Of a stretch of 64,000 bases of DNA, positions 39,111-53,800 are shown piece by piece. The position numbers were made by a program, and so were the translations under genes. Below the pieces are notes generated by a model. The model saw only the letters and a program-made list of their open reading frames with translations, had not been told where the DNA came from and searched no databases. The first letter of the stretch is position 1. Every line of letters starts with the position of its first letter. Source of the stretch: Palaemon carinicauda (Eukaryota > Arthropoda > Malacostraca > Decapoda > Palaemonidae); the NCBI RefSeq assembly GCF_036898095.1, contig NC_090766.1, forward strand, positions 32,736,516-32,800,515. The letters are read 5' to 3'.

Positions 39111-42100
39111 TTCAGGGATAATAACCAAACTTGTTAGAGTAGGGAGAGATGGAATCGCTATAAGGAAGTGCACTCAATCACACCCATTACTTCAGGGATA
39201 ATAACCAAACTTGTTAGAGTAGGGAGAGATGGAATAGCTCTAAGGAAGTGCACCCAATCACATTCTTGCTTCAGGGATGTTAACCAAACTTGTTAGAGTA
39301 GGGAGAGATGGAATAGCTCTAAGGAAGTGCACCCAATCACACCCATGCTTCAGGGATGTTAACCAAACTTGTTAGAGTAAGGGAGAGATGGAATAGCTCT
39401 AAGGAAGTGCACCCAATCACACCCATATTTCAGGGGCTATTAACCAAACTTGTTAGAGAAGGGAGAGATGGAATTGCTCTAAGGAAGTGCACCCAATCAA
39501 ACCCTTACTTCAGGGATGATAACCAAACTTGTTAGAGTAGGGAGAGATGGAATCGCTCTAAGGAAGTGCACCCAATCACACCCTTACTTCAGGGCTATTA
39601 ACCAAACTTGTTAGAGTAGGGAGATATGGAATCGCTCTAAGGAAGTGCACCCAATCACACCCTTACTTCAGGGATGATAACCAAACTTGTTAGAGTAGGG
39701 AGAGATGGAATCGCTCTAAGGAAGTGCACCCAATCACACCCTTATTCAGGGCTATTAACCAAACTTGTTAGAGTAGGGAGAGATGGAATCTCTAAGGAAG
39801 TGCACCCAATCACACCCTTACTTCAGGGCTATTAACCAAACTTGTTAGAGAAGGGAGAGATGGAATCGCTCTAAGGAAGTGCACCCAATCACACCCTTAC
39901 TTCAGGGATGATAACCAAACTTGTTAGAGTAGGGAGAGATGGAATCGCTCTAAGGAAGTGCACCCAATCACACCCTTACTTCAGGGATGTTAACCAAACT
40001 TGTTAGAGTAGGGAGAGATGGAATCGCTCTAAGGAAGTGCACCCAATCACACCCTTGCTTCAGGGATGTTAACCAAACTTGTTAGAGTAGGGAGAGATGG
40101 AATCGCTCTAAGGAAGTGCACCCAATCACACCCTTACTTCAGGGATGTTAACCAAACTTGTTAGAGTAGGGAGAGATGGAATAGCTCTAAGGAAGTGCAC
40201 CCAATCACACCCTATTTCGGGGCTATTAACCAAACTTGTTAGAGAAGGGAGAGATGGAATTGCTCTAAGGAAGTGCACCCAATCACACCCTTACTTCAGG
40301 GATGATAACCAAACTTGTTAGAGTAGGGAGAGATGGAATAGCTCTAAGGAAGTGCACCCAATCACACCCTTACTTCAGGGATGTAACCAAACTTGTTAGA
40401 GTAGGGAGAGATGGAATCGCTCTAAGGAAGTGCACCCAATCACACCCTTACTTCAGGGATGATAACCAAACTTGTTAGAGTAGGGAGAGATGGAATCGCT
40501 CTAAGGAAGTGCACCCAATCACACCCTTACTTCAGGGATGTAACCAAACTTGTTAGAGTAGGGAGAGATGGAATAGCTCTAAGGAAGTGCACCCAATCAC
40601 ACCCTACTTCAGGGGCTATTAACCAAACTTGTTAGAGAAGGGAGAGATGGAATCGCTCTAAGGAAGTGCACCCAATCACACCCTTACTTCAGGGATGATA
40701 ACCAAACTTGTTAGAGTAGGGAGAGATGGAATCGCTCTAAGGAAGTGCACCCAATCACACCCTTACTTCAGGGATGATAACCAAACTTGTTAGAGTAGGG
40801 AGAGATGGAATCGCTCTAAGGAAGTGCACCCAATCACACCCTTACTTCAGGGATGATAACCAAACTTGTTAGAGTAGGGAGAGATGGAATCGCTCTAAGG
40901 AAGTGCACCCAATCACACCCTTACTTCAGGGATGATAACCAAACTTGTTAGAGTAGGGAGAGATGGAATCGCTCTAAGGAAGTGCACCCAATCACACCCT
41001 TACTTCAGGGATGATAACCAAACTTGTTAGAGAGGGAGAGATGGAATCGCTCTAAGGAAGTGCACCCAATCACACCCTTACTTCAGGGATGATAACCAAA
41101 CTTGTTAGAGTAGGGAGAGATGGAATCGCTCTAAGGAAGTGCACCCAATCACACCCTTACTTCAGGGATGATTAACCAAACTTGTTAGAGTAGGGAGAGA
41201 TGGAATCGCTCTAAGGAAGTGCACCCAATCACACCCTTACTTCAGGGATGATAACCAAACTTGTTAGAGTAGGGAGAGATGGAATCGCTCTAAGGAAGTG
41301 CACCCAATCACACCCTTACTTCAGGGATGATAACCAAACTTGTTAGAGATGGGGAGATGGAATCGCTCTAAGGAAGTGCACCCAATCACACCCTTACTTC
41401 AGGGATGATAACCAAACTTGTTAGAGTAGGGAGAGATGGAATAGCTCTAAGGAAGTGCACCCAATCACACCCTTACTTCAGGGATGATAACCAAACTTGT
41501 TAGAGTAGGGAGAGATGGAATCGCTCTAAGGAAGTGCACCCAATCACACCCTTACTTCAGGGATGTAACCAAACTTGTTAGAGTAGGGAGAGATGGAATA
41601 GCTCTAAGGAAGTGCACCCAATCACACCCTTACTTCAGGGATGATAACCAAACTTGTTAGAGAGGGAGAGATGGAATCGCTCTAAGGAAGTGCACCCAAT
41701 CACACCCTTACTTCAGGGATGATTAACCAAACTTGTTAGAGTGGGAGAGATGGAATCGCTCTAAGGAAGTGCACCCAATCACACCCTTACTTCAGGGATG
41801 ATTAACCAAACTTGTTAGAGTAGGGAGAGATGGAATAGCTCTAAGGAAGTGCACCCAATCACACCCTTACTTCAGGGATGATAACCAAACTTGTTAGAGT
41901 AGGGAGAGATGGAATAGCTCTAAGGAAGTGCACCCAATCACACCCTTACTTCAGGGATGTAACCAAACTTGTTAGAGTAGGGAGAGATGGAATCGCTCTA
42001 AGGAAGTGCACCCAATCACACCCTTTTCAGGGATGATAACCAAACTTGTTAGAGAGGGAGAGATGGAATCGCTCTAAGGAAGTGCACCCAATCACACCCT

Positions 42101-42279
42101 TACTTCAGGGATGTTAATTAACCAAACTTGTTAGAGTAGGGAGAGATGGAATAGCTCTAAGGAAGTGCACCCAATCACACCCTTACTTCAGGGATGATAA
42201 CCAAACTTGTTAGAGAGGGAGAGATGGAATCGCTCTAAGGAAGTGCACCCAATCACACCCTTACTTCAGGGATGATAAC

Positions 42280-43560
42280 CAAACTTGTTAGAGTGGGAGA
42301 GATGGAATAGCTCTAAGGAAGTGCACCCAATCACACCCTTCCTTCAGGGATGATTAACCAAACTTGTTAGAGTAGGGAGAGATGGAATCGCTCTAAGGAA
42401 GTGCACCCAATCACACCCTTACTTCAGGGATGATTAACCAAACTTGTTAGAGTGGGAGAGATGGAATCGCTCTAAGGAAGTGCACCCAATCACACCCTTA
42501 CTTCAGGGATGATTAACCAAACTTGTTAGAGTGGGAGAGATGGAATCGCTCTAAGGAAGTGCACCCAATCACACCCTTACTTCAGGGATGATAACCAAAC
42601 TTGTTAGAGTGGGAGAGATGGAATCGCTCTAAGGAAGTGCACCCAATCACACCCTTACTTCAGGGATGAACCAAACTTGTTAGAGGGGAGAGATGGAATA
42701 GCTCTAAGGAAGTGCACCCAATCACACCCTTCTTCAGGGATGAACCAAACTTGTTAGAGTGGGAGAGATGGAATCGCTCTAAGGAAGTGCACCCAATCAC
42801 ACCCTTACTTCAGGGATGATAACCAAACTTGTTAGAGTGGGGAGAGATGGAATCGCTCTAAGGAGGTGCACCCAATCACACCCTTACTTCAGGGATGATA
42901 ACCAAACTTGTTAGAGTGGGAGAGATGGAATCGCTCTAAGGAAGTGCACCCAATCACACCCTTACTTCAGGGATGATAACCAAACTTGTTAGAGTGGGGA
43001 GAGATGGAATCGCTCTAAGGAAGTGCACCCAATCACACCCTTACTTCAGGGATGATAACCAAACTTGTTAGAGTGGGGAGAGATGGAATCGCTCTAAGGA
43101 AGTGCACCCAATCACACCCTTACTTCAGGGATGATAACCAAACTTGTTAGAGTGGGGAGAGATGGAATCGCTCTAAGGAGTGCACCCAATCACACCCTTA
43201 CTTCAGGGATAACCAAACTTGTTAGAGTAGGGAGAGATGGAATCGCTCTAAGGAAGTGCACCCAATCACACCCTTACTTCAGGGATATAACCAAACTTGT
43301 TAGAGTGGGAGAGATGGAATCGCTCTAAGGAAGTGCACCCAATCACACCCTTACTTCAGGGATGATAACCAAACTTGTTAGAGTAGGGAGAGATGGAATC
43401 GCTCTAAGGAAGTGCACCCAATCACACCCTTACTTCAGGGATGATAACCAAACTTGTTAGAGTGGGGAGAGATGGAATCGCTCTAAGGAAGTGCACCCAA
43501 TCACACCCTACTTCAGGGGCTATAACCAAACTTGTTAGAGTGGGAGAGATGGAATCGCTC
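42280..43560 (+). repeat. Mixed TGGG / TGGGG monomer block
   Basis: Many monomers read GAGTGGGAGAG or GAGTGGGGAGAG where the common form is GAGTAGGGAGAG. Junctions are mostly ATGAT. It looks like an intermediate between the ordinary array and the more regular TGGG/TGGGG block at 46,740-49,450. Confidence 0.7.
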
Positions 43561-46500
43561 TAAGGAAGTGCACCCAATCACACCCTTACTTCAGGGATGA
43601 TAACCAAACTTGTTAGAGTAGGGAGAGATGGAATCGCTCTAAGGAAGTGCACCCAATCACACCCTTACTTCAGGGCTATAACCAAACTTGTTAGAGTAGG
43701 GAGAGATGGAATCGCTCTAAGGAAGTGCACCCAATCACACCCTTACTTCAGGGATGATAACCAAACTTGTTAGAGTGGGAGAGATGGAATCGCTCTAAGG
43801 AAGTGCACCCAATCACACCCTTACTTCAGGGTATAACCAAACTTGTTAGAGTAGGGAGAGATGGAATCGCTCTAAGGAAGTGCACCCAATCACACCCTTA
43901 CTTCAGGGATAACCAAACTTGTTAGAGTAAGGGAGAGATGGAATCGCTCTAAGGAAGTGCACCCAATCACACCCTTACTTCAGGGATGATAACCAAACTT
44001 GTTAGAGTAGGGAGAGATGGAATCGCTCTAAGGAAGTGCACCCAATCACACCCTTACTTCAGGGATGTAACCAAACTTGTTAGAGTAGGGAGAGATGGAA
44101 TCGCTCTAAGGAAGTGCACCCAATCACACCCTTACTTCAGGGATGTAACCAAACTTGTTAGAGTAGGGAGAGATGGAATCGCTCTAAGGAAGTGCACCCA
44201 ATCACACCCTTACTTCAGGGATGTAACCAAACTTGTTAGAGTAGGGAGAGATGGAATCGCTCTAAGGAAGTGCACCCAATCACACCCTTACTTTCAGGGC
44301 TATAACCAAACTTGTTAGAGTGGGAGAGATGGAATCGCTCTAAGGAAGTGCACCCAATCACACCCTTACTTCAGGGATGATAACCAAACTTGTTAGAGTA
44401 GGGAGAGATGGAATCGCTCTAAGGAAGTGCACCCAATCACACCCTTACTTCAGGGATGTAACCAAACTTGTTAGAGTAGGGAGAGATGGAATCGCTCTAA
44501 GGAAGTGCACCCAATCACACCCTTACTTCAGGGATGATAACCAAACTTGTTAGAGTAGGGAGAGATGGAATCGCTCTAAGGAAGTGCACCCAATCACACC
44601 CTTACTTCAGGGATGTAACCAAACTTGTTAGAGTAGGGAGAGATGGAATAGCTCTAAGGAAGTGCACCCAATCACACCCTTACTTTCAGGGCTATAACCA
44701 AACTTGTTAGAGTAGGGAGAGATGGAATCGCTCTAAGGAAGTGCACCCAATCACACCCTTACTTCAGGGATGATAACCAAACTTGTTAGAGTAGGGAGAG
44801 ATGGAATCGCTCTAAGGAAGTGCACCCAATCACACCCTTACTTCAGGGATGATAACCAAACTTGTTAGAGTAGGGAGAGATGGAATCGCTCTAAGGAAGT
44901 GCACCCAATCACACCCTTACTTCAGGGATGATAACCAAACTTGTTAGAGTAGGGAGAGATGGAATAGCTCTAAGGAAGTGCACCCAATCACACCCTTACT
45001 TTCAGGGGCTATAACCAAACTTGTTAGAGTAGGGAGAGATGGAATCGCTCTAAGGAAGTGCACCCAATCACACCCTTACTTCAGGGATGATAACCAAACT
45101 TGTTAGAGTAGGGAGAGATGGAATCGCTCTAAGGAAGTGCACCCAATCACACCCTTACTTCAGGGATATAACCAAACTTGTTAGAGTAGGGAGAGATGGA
45201 ATCGCTCTAAGGAAGTGCACCCAATCACACCCTTACTTCAGGGATGATAACCAAACTTGTTAGAGTAGGGAGAGATGGAATCGCTCTAAGGAAGTGCACC
45301 CAATCACACCCTTACTTCAGGGATGATAACCAAACTTGTTAGAGTAGGGAGAGATGGAATCGCTCTAAGGAAGTGCACCCAATCACACCCTTACTTCAGG
45401 GATGATAACCAAACTTGTTAGAGTAGGGAGAGATGGAATCGCTCTAAGGAAGTGCACCCAATCACACCCTTACTTCAGGGATTAACCAAACTTGTTAGAG
45501 TAGGGAGAGATGGAATCGCTCTAAGGAAGTGCACCCAATCACACCCTTACTTCAGGGATGATAACCAAACTTGTTAGAGTAGGGAGAGATGGAATCGCTC
45601 TAAGGAAGTGCACCCAATCACACCCTTACTTCAGGGATGTAACCAAACTTGTTAGAGTAGGGAGAGATGGAATCGCTCTAAGGAAGTGCACCCAATCACA
45701 CCCTTACTTCAGGGATGATAACCAAACTTGTTAGAGAAGGGAGAGATGGAATCGCTCTAAGGAAGTGCACCCAATCACACCCTTACTTCAGGGATGATAA
45801 CCAAACTTGTTAGAGTGGGAGAGATGGAATCGCTCTAAGGAAGTGCACCCAATCACACCCTTACTTCAGGGATGATTAACCAAACTTGTTAGAGTAGGGA
45901 GAGATGGAATAGCTCTAAGGAAGTGCACCCAATCACACCCTTACTTCAGGGATGATAACCAAACTTGTTAGAGTAGGGAGAGATGGAATCGCTCTAAGGA
46001 AGTGCACCCAATCACACCCTTACTTCAGGGATGTAACCAAACTTGTTAGAGTAGGGAGAGATGGAATCGCTCTAAGGAAGTGCACCCAATCACACCCTTA
46101 CTTCAGGGATGTAACCAAACTTGTTAGAGAGGGAGAGATGGAATCGCTCTAAGGAAGTGCACCCAATCACACCCTTACTTCAGGGATGTAACCAAACTTG
46201 TTAGAGTAGGGAGAGATGGAATCGCTCTAAGGAAGTGCACCCAATCACACCCTTACTTCAGGGATGATAACCAAACTTGTTAGAGAAGGGAGAGATGGAA
46301 TCGCTCTAAGGAAGTGCACCCAATCACACCCTTACTTCAGGGATGTAACCAAACTTGTTAGAGTAGGGAGAGATGGAATCGCTCTAAGGAAGTGCACCCA
46401 ATCACACCCTTCCTTCAGGGATGTAACCAAACTTGTTAGAGTAGGGAGAGATGGAATCGCTCTAAGGAAGTGCACCCAATCACACCCTTACTTCAGGGAT

Positions 46501-46739
46501 GATAACCAAACTTGTTAGAGTGGGAGAGATGGAATCGCTCTAAGGAAGTGCACCCAATCACACCCTTACTTCAGGGATGATAACCAAACTTGTTAGAGTA
46601 GGGAGAGATGGAATCGCTCTAAGGAAGTGCACCCAATCACACCCTTACTTCAGGGATGATAACCAAACTTGTTAGAGAAGGGAGAGATGGAATCGCTCTA
46701 AGGAAGTGCACCCAATCACACCCTTACTTCAGGGATGAT

Positions 46740-49450
46740 AACCAAACTTGTTAGAGTGGGAGAGATGGAATCGCTCTAAGGAAGTGCACCCAATCACACC
46801 CTTCTTCAGGGATGATAACCAAACTTGTTAGAGTGGGGAGAGATGGAATCGCTCTAAGGAAGTGCACCCAATCACACCCTTACTTCAGGGATGATAACCA
46901 AACTTGTTAGAGTGGGAGAGATGGAATCGCTCTAAGGAAGTGCACCCAATCACACCCTTACTTCAGGGATGATAACCAAACTTGTTAGAGTGGGGAGAGA
47001 TGGAATCGCTCTAAGGAAGTGCACCCAATCACACCCTTACTTCAGGGATGATAACCAAACTTGTTAGAGTGGGAGAGATGGAATCGCTCTAAGGAAGTGC
47101 ACCCAATCACACCCTTACTTCAGGGATGATAACCAAACTTGTTAGAGTGGGGAGAGATGGAATCGCTCTAAGGAAGTGCACCCAATCACACCCTTACTTC
47201 AGGGATGATAACCAAACTTGTTAGAGTGGGGAGAGATGGAATCGCTCTAAGGAAGTGCACCCAATCACACCCTTACTTCAGGGATGATAACCAAACTTGT
47301 TAGAGTGGGAGAGATGGAATCGCTCTAAGGAAGTGCACCCAATCACACCCTTACTTCAGGGATGATAACCAAACTTGTTAGAGTGGGGAGAGATGGAATA
47401 GCTCTAAGGAAGTGCACCCAATCACACCCTTACTTCAGGGATGATAACCAAACTTGTTAGAGTGGGGAGAGATGGAATCGCTCTAAGGAAGTGCACCCAA
47501 TCACACCCTTACTTCAGGGATGATAACCAAACTTGTTAGAGTGGGAGAGATGGAATCGCTCTAAGGAAGTGCACCCAATCACACCCTTACTTCAGGGATG
47601 ATAACCAAACTTGTTAGAGTGGGGAGAGATGGAATCGCTCTAAGGAAGTGCACCCAATCACACCCTTACTTCAGGGATGATAACCAAACTTGTTAGAGTG
47701 GGGAGAGATGGAATCGCTCTAAGGAAGTGCACCCAATCACACCCTTACTTCAGGGATGATAACCAAACTTGTTAGAGTGGGGAGAGATGGAATCGCTCTA
47801 AGGAAGTGCACCCAATCACACCCTTACTTCAGGGATAACCAAACTTGTTAGAGTGGGGAGAGATGGAATCGCTCTAAGGAAGTGCACCCAATCACACCCT
47901 TACTTCAGGGATGATAACCAAACTTGTTAGAGTGGGGAGAGATGGAATCGCTCTAAGGAGGTGCACCCAATCACACCCTTACTTCAGGGATGATAACCAA
48001 ACTTGTTAGAGTGGGGAGAGATGGAATCGCTCTAAGGAAGTGCACCCAATCACACCCTTACTTCAGGGATGATAACCAAACTTGTTAGAGTGGGGAGAGA
48101 TGGAATCGCTCTAAGGAAGTGCACCCAATCACACCCTTACTTCAGGGATGATAACCAAACTTGTTAGAGTGGGGAGAGATGGAATCGCTCTAAGGAAGTG
48201 CACCCAATCACACCCTTACTTCAGGGATGATAACCAAACTTGTTAGAGTAGGGAGAGATGGAATCGCTCTAAGGAAGTGCACCCAATCACACCCTTACTT
48301 CAGGGATGATAACCAAACTTGTTAGAGTGGGGAGAGATGGAATAGCTCTAAGGAAGTGCACCCAATCACACCCTTACTTCAGGGATGATAACCAAACTTG
48401 TTAGAGTGGGGAGAGATGGAATCGCTCTAAGGAAGTGCACCCAATCACACCCTTACTTCAGGGATGATAACCAAACTTGTTAGAGTGGGAGAGATGGAAT
48501 CGCTCTAAGGAAGTGCACCCAATCACACCCTTACTTCAGGGATATAACCAAACTTGTTAGAGTGGGGAGAGATGGAATAGCTCTAAGGAAGTGCACCCAA
48601 TCACACCCTTACTTCAGGGATGATAACCAAACTTGTTAGAGTAGGGAGAGATGGAATCGCTCTAAGGAAGTGCACCCAATCACACCCTTACTTCAGGGAA
48701 TAACCAAACTTGTTAGAGTGGGGAGAGATGGAATCGCTCTAAGGAAGTGCACCCAATCACACCCTTACTTCAGGGATATAACCAAACTTGTTAGAGTAGG
48801 GAGAGATGGAATCGCTCTAAGGAAGTGCACCCAATCACACCCTTACTTCAGGGATATAACCAAACTTGTTAGAGTGGGAGAGATGGAATCGCTCTAAGGA
48901 AGTGCACCCAATCACACCCTTACTTCAGGGAATAACCAAACTTGTTAGAGTGGGGAGAGATGGAATCGCTCTAAGGAAGTGCACCCAATCACACCCTTAC
49001 TTCAGGGATGATAACCAAACTTGTTAGAGTGGGAGAGATGGAATCGCTCTAAGGAAGTGCACCCAATCACACCCTTACTTCAGGGATGATAACCAAACTT
49101 GTTAGAGTGGGGAGAGATGGAATCGCTCTAAGGAAGTGCACCCAATCACACCCTTACTTCAGGGATGATAACCAAACTTGTTAGAGTGGGAGAGATGGAA
49201 TAGCTCTAAGGAAGTGCACCCAATCACACCCTTACTTCAGGGATATAACCAAACTTGTTAGAGTGGGGAGAGATGGAATCGCTCTAAGGAAGTGCACCCA
49301 ATCACACCCTTACTTCAGGGATGATAACCAAACTTGTTAGAGTGGGAGAGATGGAATAGCTCTAAGGAGTGCACCCAATCACACCCTTACTTCAGGGATG
49401 ATAACCAAACTTGTTAGAGTGGGGAGAGATGGAATCGCTCTAAGGAAGTG
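46740..49450 (+). repeat. TGGG/TGGGG block with dimer and trimer order
   Basis: Almost all monomers carry GTGGGAG (G3) or GTGGGGAG (G4). From about 46,745 to 47,080 they alternate G3-G4. From about 47,069 to 47,776 the order is G3-G4-G4 repeated three times, a unit of about 236 bp. G4 then dominates, with scattered G3 and ordinary copies. Junctions are mostly ATGAT. The ordered pattern marks local higher-order repeats of two and three monomers. Confidence 0.75.
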
Positions 49451-50849
49451 CACCCAATCACACCCTTACTTCAGGGATGATAACCAAACTTGTTAGAGTA
49501 GGGAGAGATGGAATCGCTCTAAGGAAGTGCACCCAATCACACCCTTACTTCAGGGCTATAACCAAACTTGTTAGAGTAGGGAGAGATGGAATAGCTCTAA
49601 GGAAGTGCACCCAATCACACCCTTACTTCAGGGATATAACCAAACTTGTTAGAGTGGGGAGAGATGGAATCGCTCTAAGGAAGTGCACCCAATCACACCC
49701 TTACTTCAGGGATGATAACCAAACTTGTTAGAGTAGGGAGAGATGGAATAGCTCTAAGGAAGTGCACCCAATCACACCCTTACTTCAGGGATGATAACCA
49801 AACTTGTTAGAGTGAGGGAGAGATGGAATCGCTCTAAGGAAGTGCACCCAATCACACCCTTACTTCAGGATGTAACCAAACTTGTTAGAGTAGGGAGAGA
49901 TGGAATCGCTCTAAGGAAGTGCACCCAATCACACCCTTACTTCAGGGATGATAACCAAACTTGTTAGAGTAGGGAGAGATGGAATAGCTCTAAGGAAGTG
50001 CACCCAATCACACCCTTACTTCAGGGATATAACCAAACTTGTTAGAGTAGGGAGAGATGGAATCGCTCTAAGGAAGTGCACCCAATCACACCCTTACTTC
50101 AGGGATGATAACCAAACTTTTTTGAGTAGGGAGAGATGGAATAGCTCTAAGGAAGTGCACCCAATCACACCCTTACTTCAGGGATGATAACCAAACTTGT
50201 TAGAGTAGGGAGAGATGGAATCGCTCTAAGGAAGTGCACCCAATCACACCCTTACTTCAGGGCTATAACCAAACTTGTTAGAGTAGGGAGAGATGGAATC
50301 GCTCTAAGGAAGTGCACCCAATCACACCCTTACTTCAGGGATGATAACCAAACTTGTTAGAGTAGGGAGAGATGGAATCGCTCTAAGGAAGTGCACCCAA
50401 TCACACCCTTACTTCAGGGATATAACCAAACTTGTTAGAGTAGGGAGAGATGGAATAGCTCTAAGGAAGTGCACCCAATCACACCCTTACTTCAGGGATG
50501 ATAACCAAACTTGTTAGAGTAGGGAGAGATGGAATCGCTCTAAGGAAGTGCACCCAATCACACCCTTACTTCAGGGCTATTAACCAAACTTGTTAGAGTA
50601 GGGAGAGATGGAATCGCTCTAAGGAAGTGCACCCAATCACACCCTTACTTCAGGGATGATAACCAAACTTGTTAGAGTAGGGAGAGATGGAATAGCTCTA
50701 AGGAAGTGCACCCAATCACACCCTTACTTCAGGGATATAACCAAACTTGTTAGAGTAGGGAGAGATGGAATAGCTCTAAGGAAGTGCACCCAATCACACC
50801 CTTACTTCAGGGATGATAACCAAACTTGTTTTGAGTAGGGAGAGATGGA

Positions 50850-53800
50850 ATCGCTCTAAGGAGGTGCACCCAATCACACCCTTACTTCAGGGATATAACC
50901 AAACTTGTTAGAGTAGGGAGAGATGGAATCGCTCTAAGGAAGTGCACCCAATCACACCCTTACTTCAGGGATGATAACCAAACTTGTTAGAGTAGGGAGA
51001 GATGGAATAGCTCTAAGGAAGTGCACCCAATCACACCCTTACTTCAGGGATATAACCAAACTTGTTAGAGTAGGGAGAGATGGAATAGCTCTAAGGAGGT
51101 GCACCCAATCACACCCTTACTTCAGGGATATAACCAAACTTGTTAGAGTAGGGAGAGATGGAATAGCTCTAAGGAAGTGCACCCAATCACACCCTTACTT
51201 CAGGGATATTAACCAAACTTGTTAGAGTAGGGAGAGATGGAATCGCTCTAAGGAGTGCACCCAATCACACCCTTACTTCAGGGATGATAACCAAACTTGT
51301 TAGAGTAGGGAGAGATGGAATCGCTCTAAGGAGGTGCACCCAATCACACCCTTACTTCAGGGATGATAACCAAACTTGTTAGAGTAGGGAGAGATGGAAT
51401 CGCTCTAAGGAAGTGCACCCAATCACACCCTTACTTCAGGGCTATTAACCAAACTTGTTGAGTAGGGAGAGATGGAATCGCTCTAAGGAAGTGCACCCAA
51501 TCACACCCTTACTTCAGGGATGATAACCAAACTTGTTAGAGTAGGGAGAGATGGAATCGCTCTAAGGAGGTGCACCCAATCACACCCTTACTTCAGGGAT
51601 GATAACCAAACTTGTTAGAGTAGGGAGAGATGGAATCTCTAAGGAAGTGCACCCAATCACACCCTTACTTCAGGGCTATTAACCAAACTTGTTAGAGTAG
51701 GGAGAGATGGAATCGCTCTAAGGAAGTGCACCCAATCACACCCTTACTTCAGGGATATAACCAAACTTGTTAAGTAGGGAGAGATGGAATCGCTCTAAGG
51801 AAGTGCACCCAATCACACCCTTACTTCAGGGCTATTAACCAAACTTGTTAGAGTAGGGAGAGATGGAATCGCTCTAAGGAAGTGCACCCAATCACACCCT
51901 TACTTCAGGGCTATTAACCAAACTTGTTAGAGTAGGGAGAGATGGAATCGCTCTAAGGAGGTGCACCCAATCACACCCTTACTTCAGGGATGATAACCAA
52001 ACTTGTTAGAGTAGGGAGAGATGGAATCGCTCTAAGGAAGTGCACCCAATCACACCCTTACTTCAGGGCTATTAACCAAACTTGTTAGAGTAGGGAAAGA
52101 TGGAATCGCTCTAAGGAAGTGCACCCAATCACACCCTTACTTCAGGATAATAACCAAACTTGTTAGAGTAGGGAGAGATGGAATCGCTCTAAGGAAGTGC
52201 ACCCAATCACACCCTTACTTCAGGGCTATTAACCAAACTTGTTAAAGTAGGGAAAGATGGAATCGCTCTAAGGAAGTGCACCAATCACACCCTTACTTCA
52301 GGATGATAACCAAACTTGTTAGAGTAGGGAAGAGATGGAATAGCTCTAAGGAGGTGCACCCAATCACACCCTTACTTCAGGGATAATAACCAAACTTGTT
52401 AGAGTAGGGAGAGATGGAATCGCTCTAAGGAAGTGCACCCAATCACACCCTTACTTCAGGGCTATAACCAAACTTGTTAAAGTAGGGAAAGATGGAATCG
52501 CTCTAAGGAGGTGCACCCAATCACACCCTTACTTCAGGGATATAACCAAACTTGTTAGAGTAGGGAGAGATGGAATAGCTCTAAGGAAGTGCACCCAATC
52601 ACACCCTTACTTCAGGGATAATAACCAAACTTGTTAGAGTAGGGAGAGATGGAATCGCTCTAAGGAAGTGCACCCAATCACACCCTTACTTCAGGGCTAT
52701 AACCAAACTTGTTAAAGTAGGGAAAGATGGAATAGCTCTAAGGAAGGTGCACCCAATCACACCCTTACTTCAGGGATGATAACCAAACTTGTTAGAGTAG
52801 GGAGAGATGGAATAGCTCTAAGGAAGTGCACCCAATCACACCCTTACTTCAGGGATAATAACCAAACTTGTTAGAGTAGGGAGAGATGGAATCGCTCTAA
52901 GGAAGTGCACCCAATCACACCCTTACTTCAGGGCTATTAACCAAACTTGTTAAAGTAGGGAGAGATGGAATCGCTCTAAGGAAGTGCACCCAATCACACC
53001 CTTACTTCAGGGATGATAACCAAACTTGTTAGAGTAGGGAGAGATGGAATAGCTCTAAGGAAGTGCACCCAATCACACCCTTACTTCAGGGCTATAACCA
53101 AACTTGTTAAAGTAGGGAGAGATGGAATCGCTCTAAGGAAGTGCACCCAATCACACCCTTACTTCAGGGATATAACCAAACTTGTTAGAGTAGGGAGAGA
53201 TGGAATCGCTCTAAGGAAGTGCACCCAATCACACCCTTACTTCAGGGATATAACCAAACTTGTTAAAGTAGGGAGAGATGGAATCGCTCTAAGGAAGTGC
53301 ACCCAATCACACCCTTACTTCAGGGATATAACCAAACTTGTTAGAGTAGGGAGAGATGGAATAGCTCTAAGGAAGTGCACCCAATCACACCCTTACTTCA
53401 GGGATAATAACCAAACTTGTTAGAGTAGGGAGAGATGGAATAGCTCTAAGGAAGTGCATCCAATCACACCCTTACTTCAGGGATGATAACCAAACTTGTT
53501 AAAGTAGGGAGAGATGGAATAGCTCTAAGGAAGTGCACCCAATCACACCCTTACTTCAGGGATAATAACCAAACTTGTTAGAGTAGGGAGAGATGGAATA
53601 GCTCTAAGGAAGTGCACCCAATCACACCCTTACTTCAGGGATATAACCAAACTTGTTAGAGTAGGGAGAGATGGAATAGCTCTAAGGAAGTGCACCCAAT
53701 CACACCCTTACTTCAGGGATAATAACCAAACTTGTTAGAGTAGGGAGAGATGGAATAGCTCTAAGGAAGTGCACCCAATCACACCCTTACTTCAGGGATA

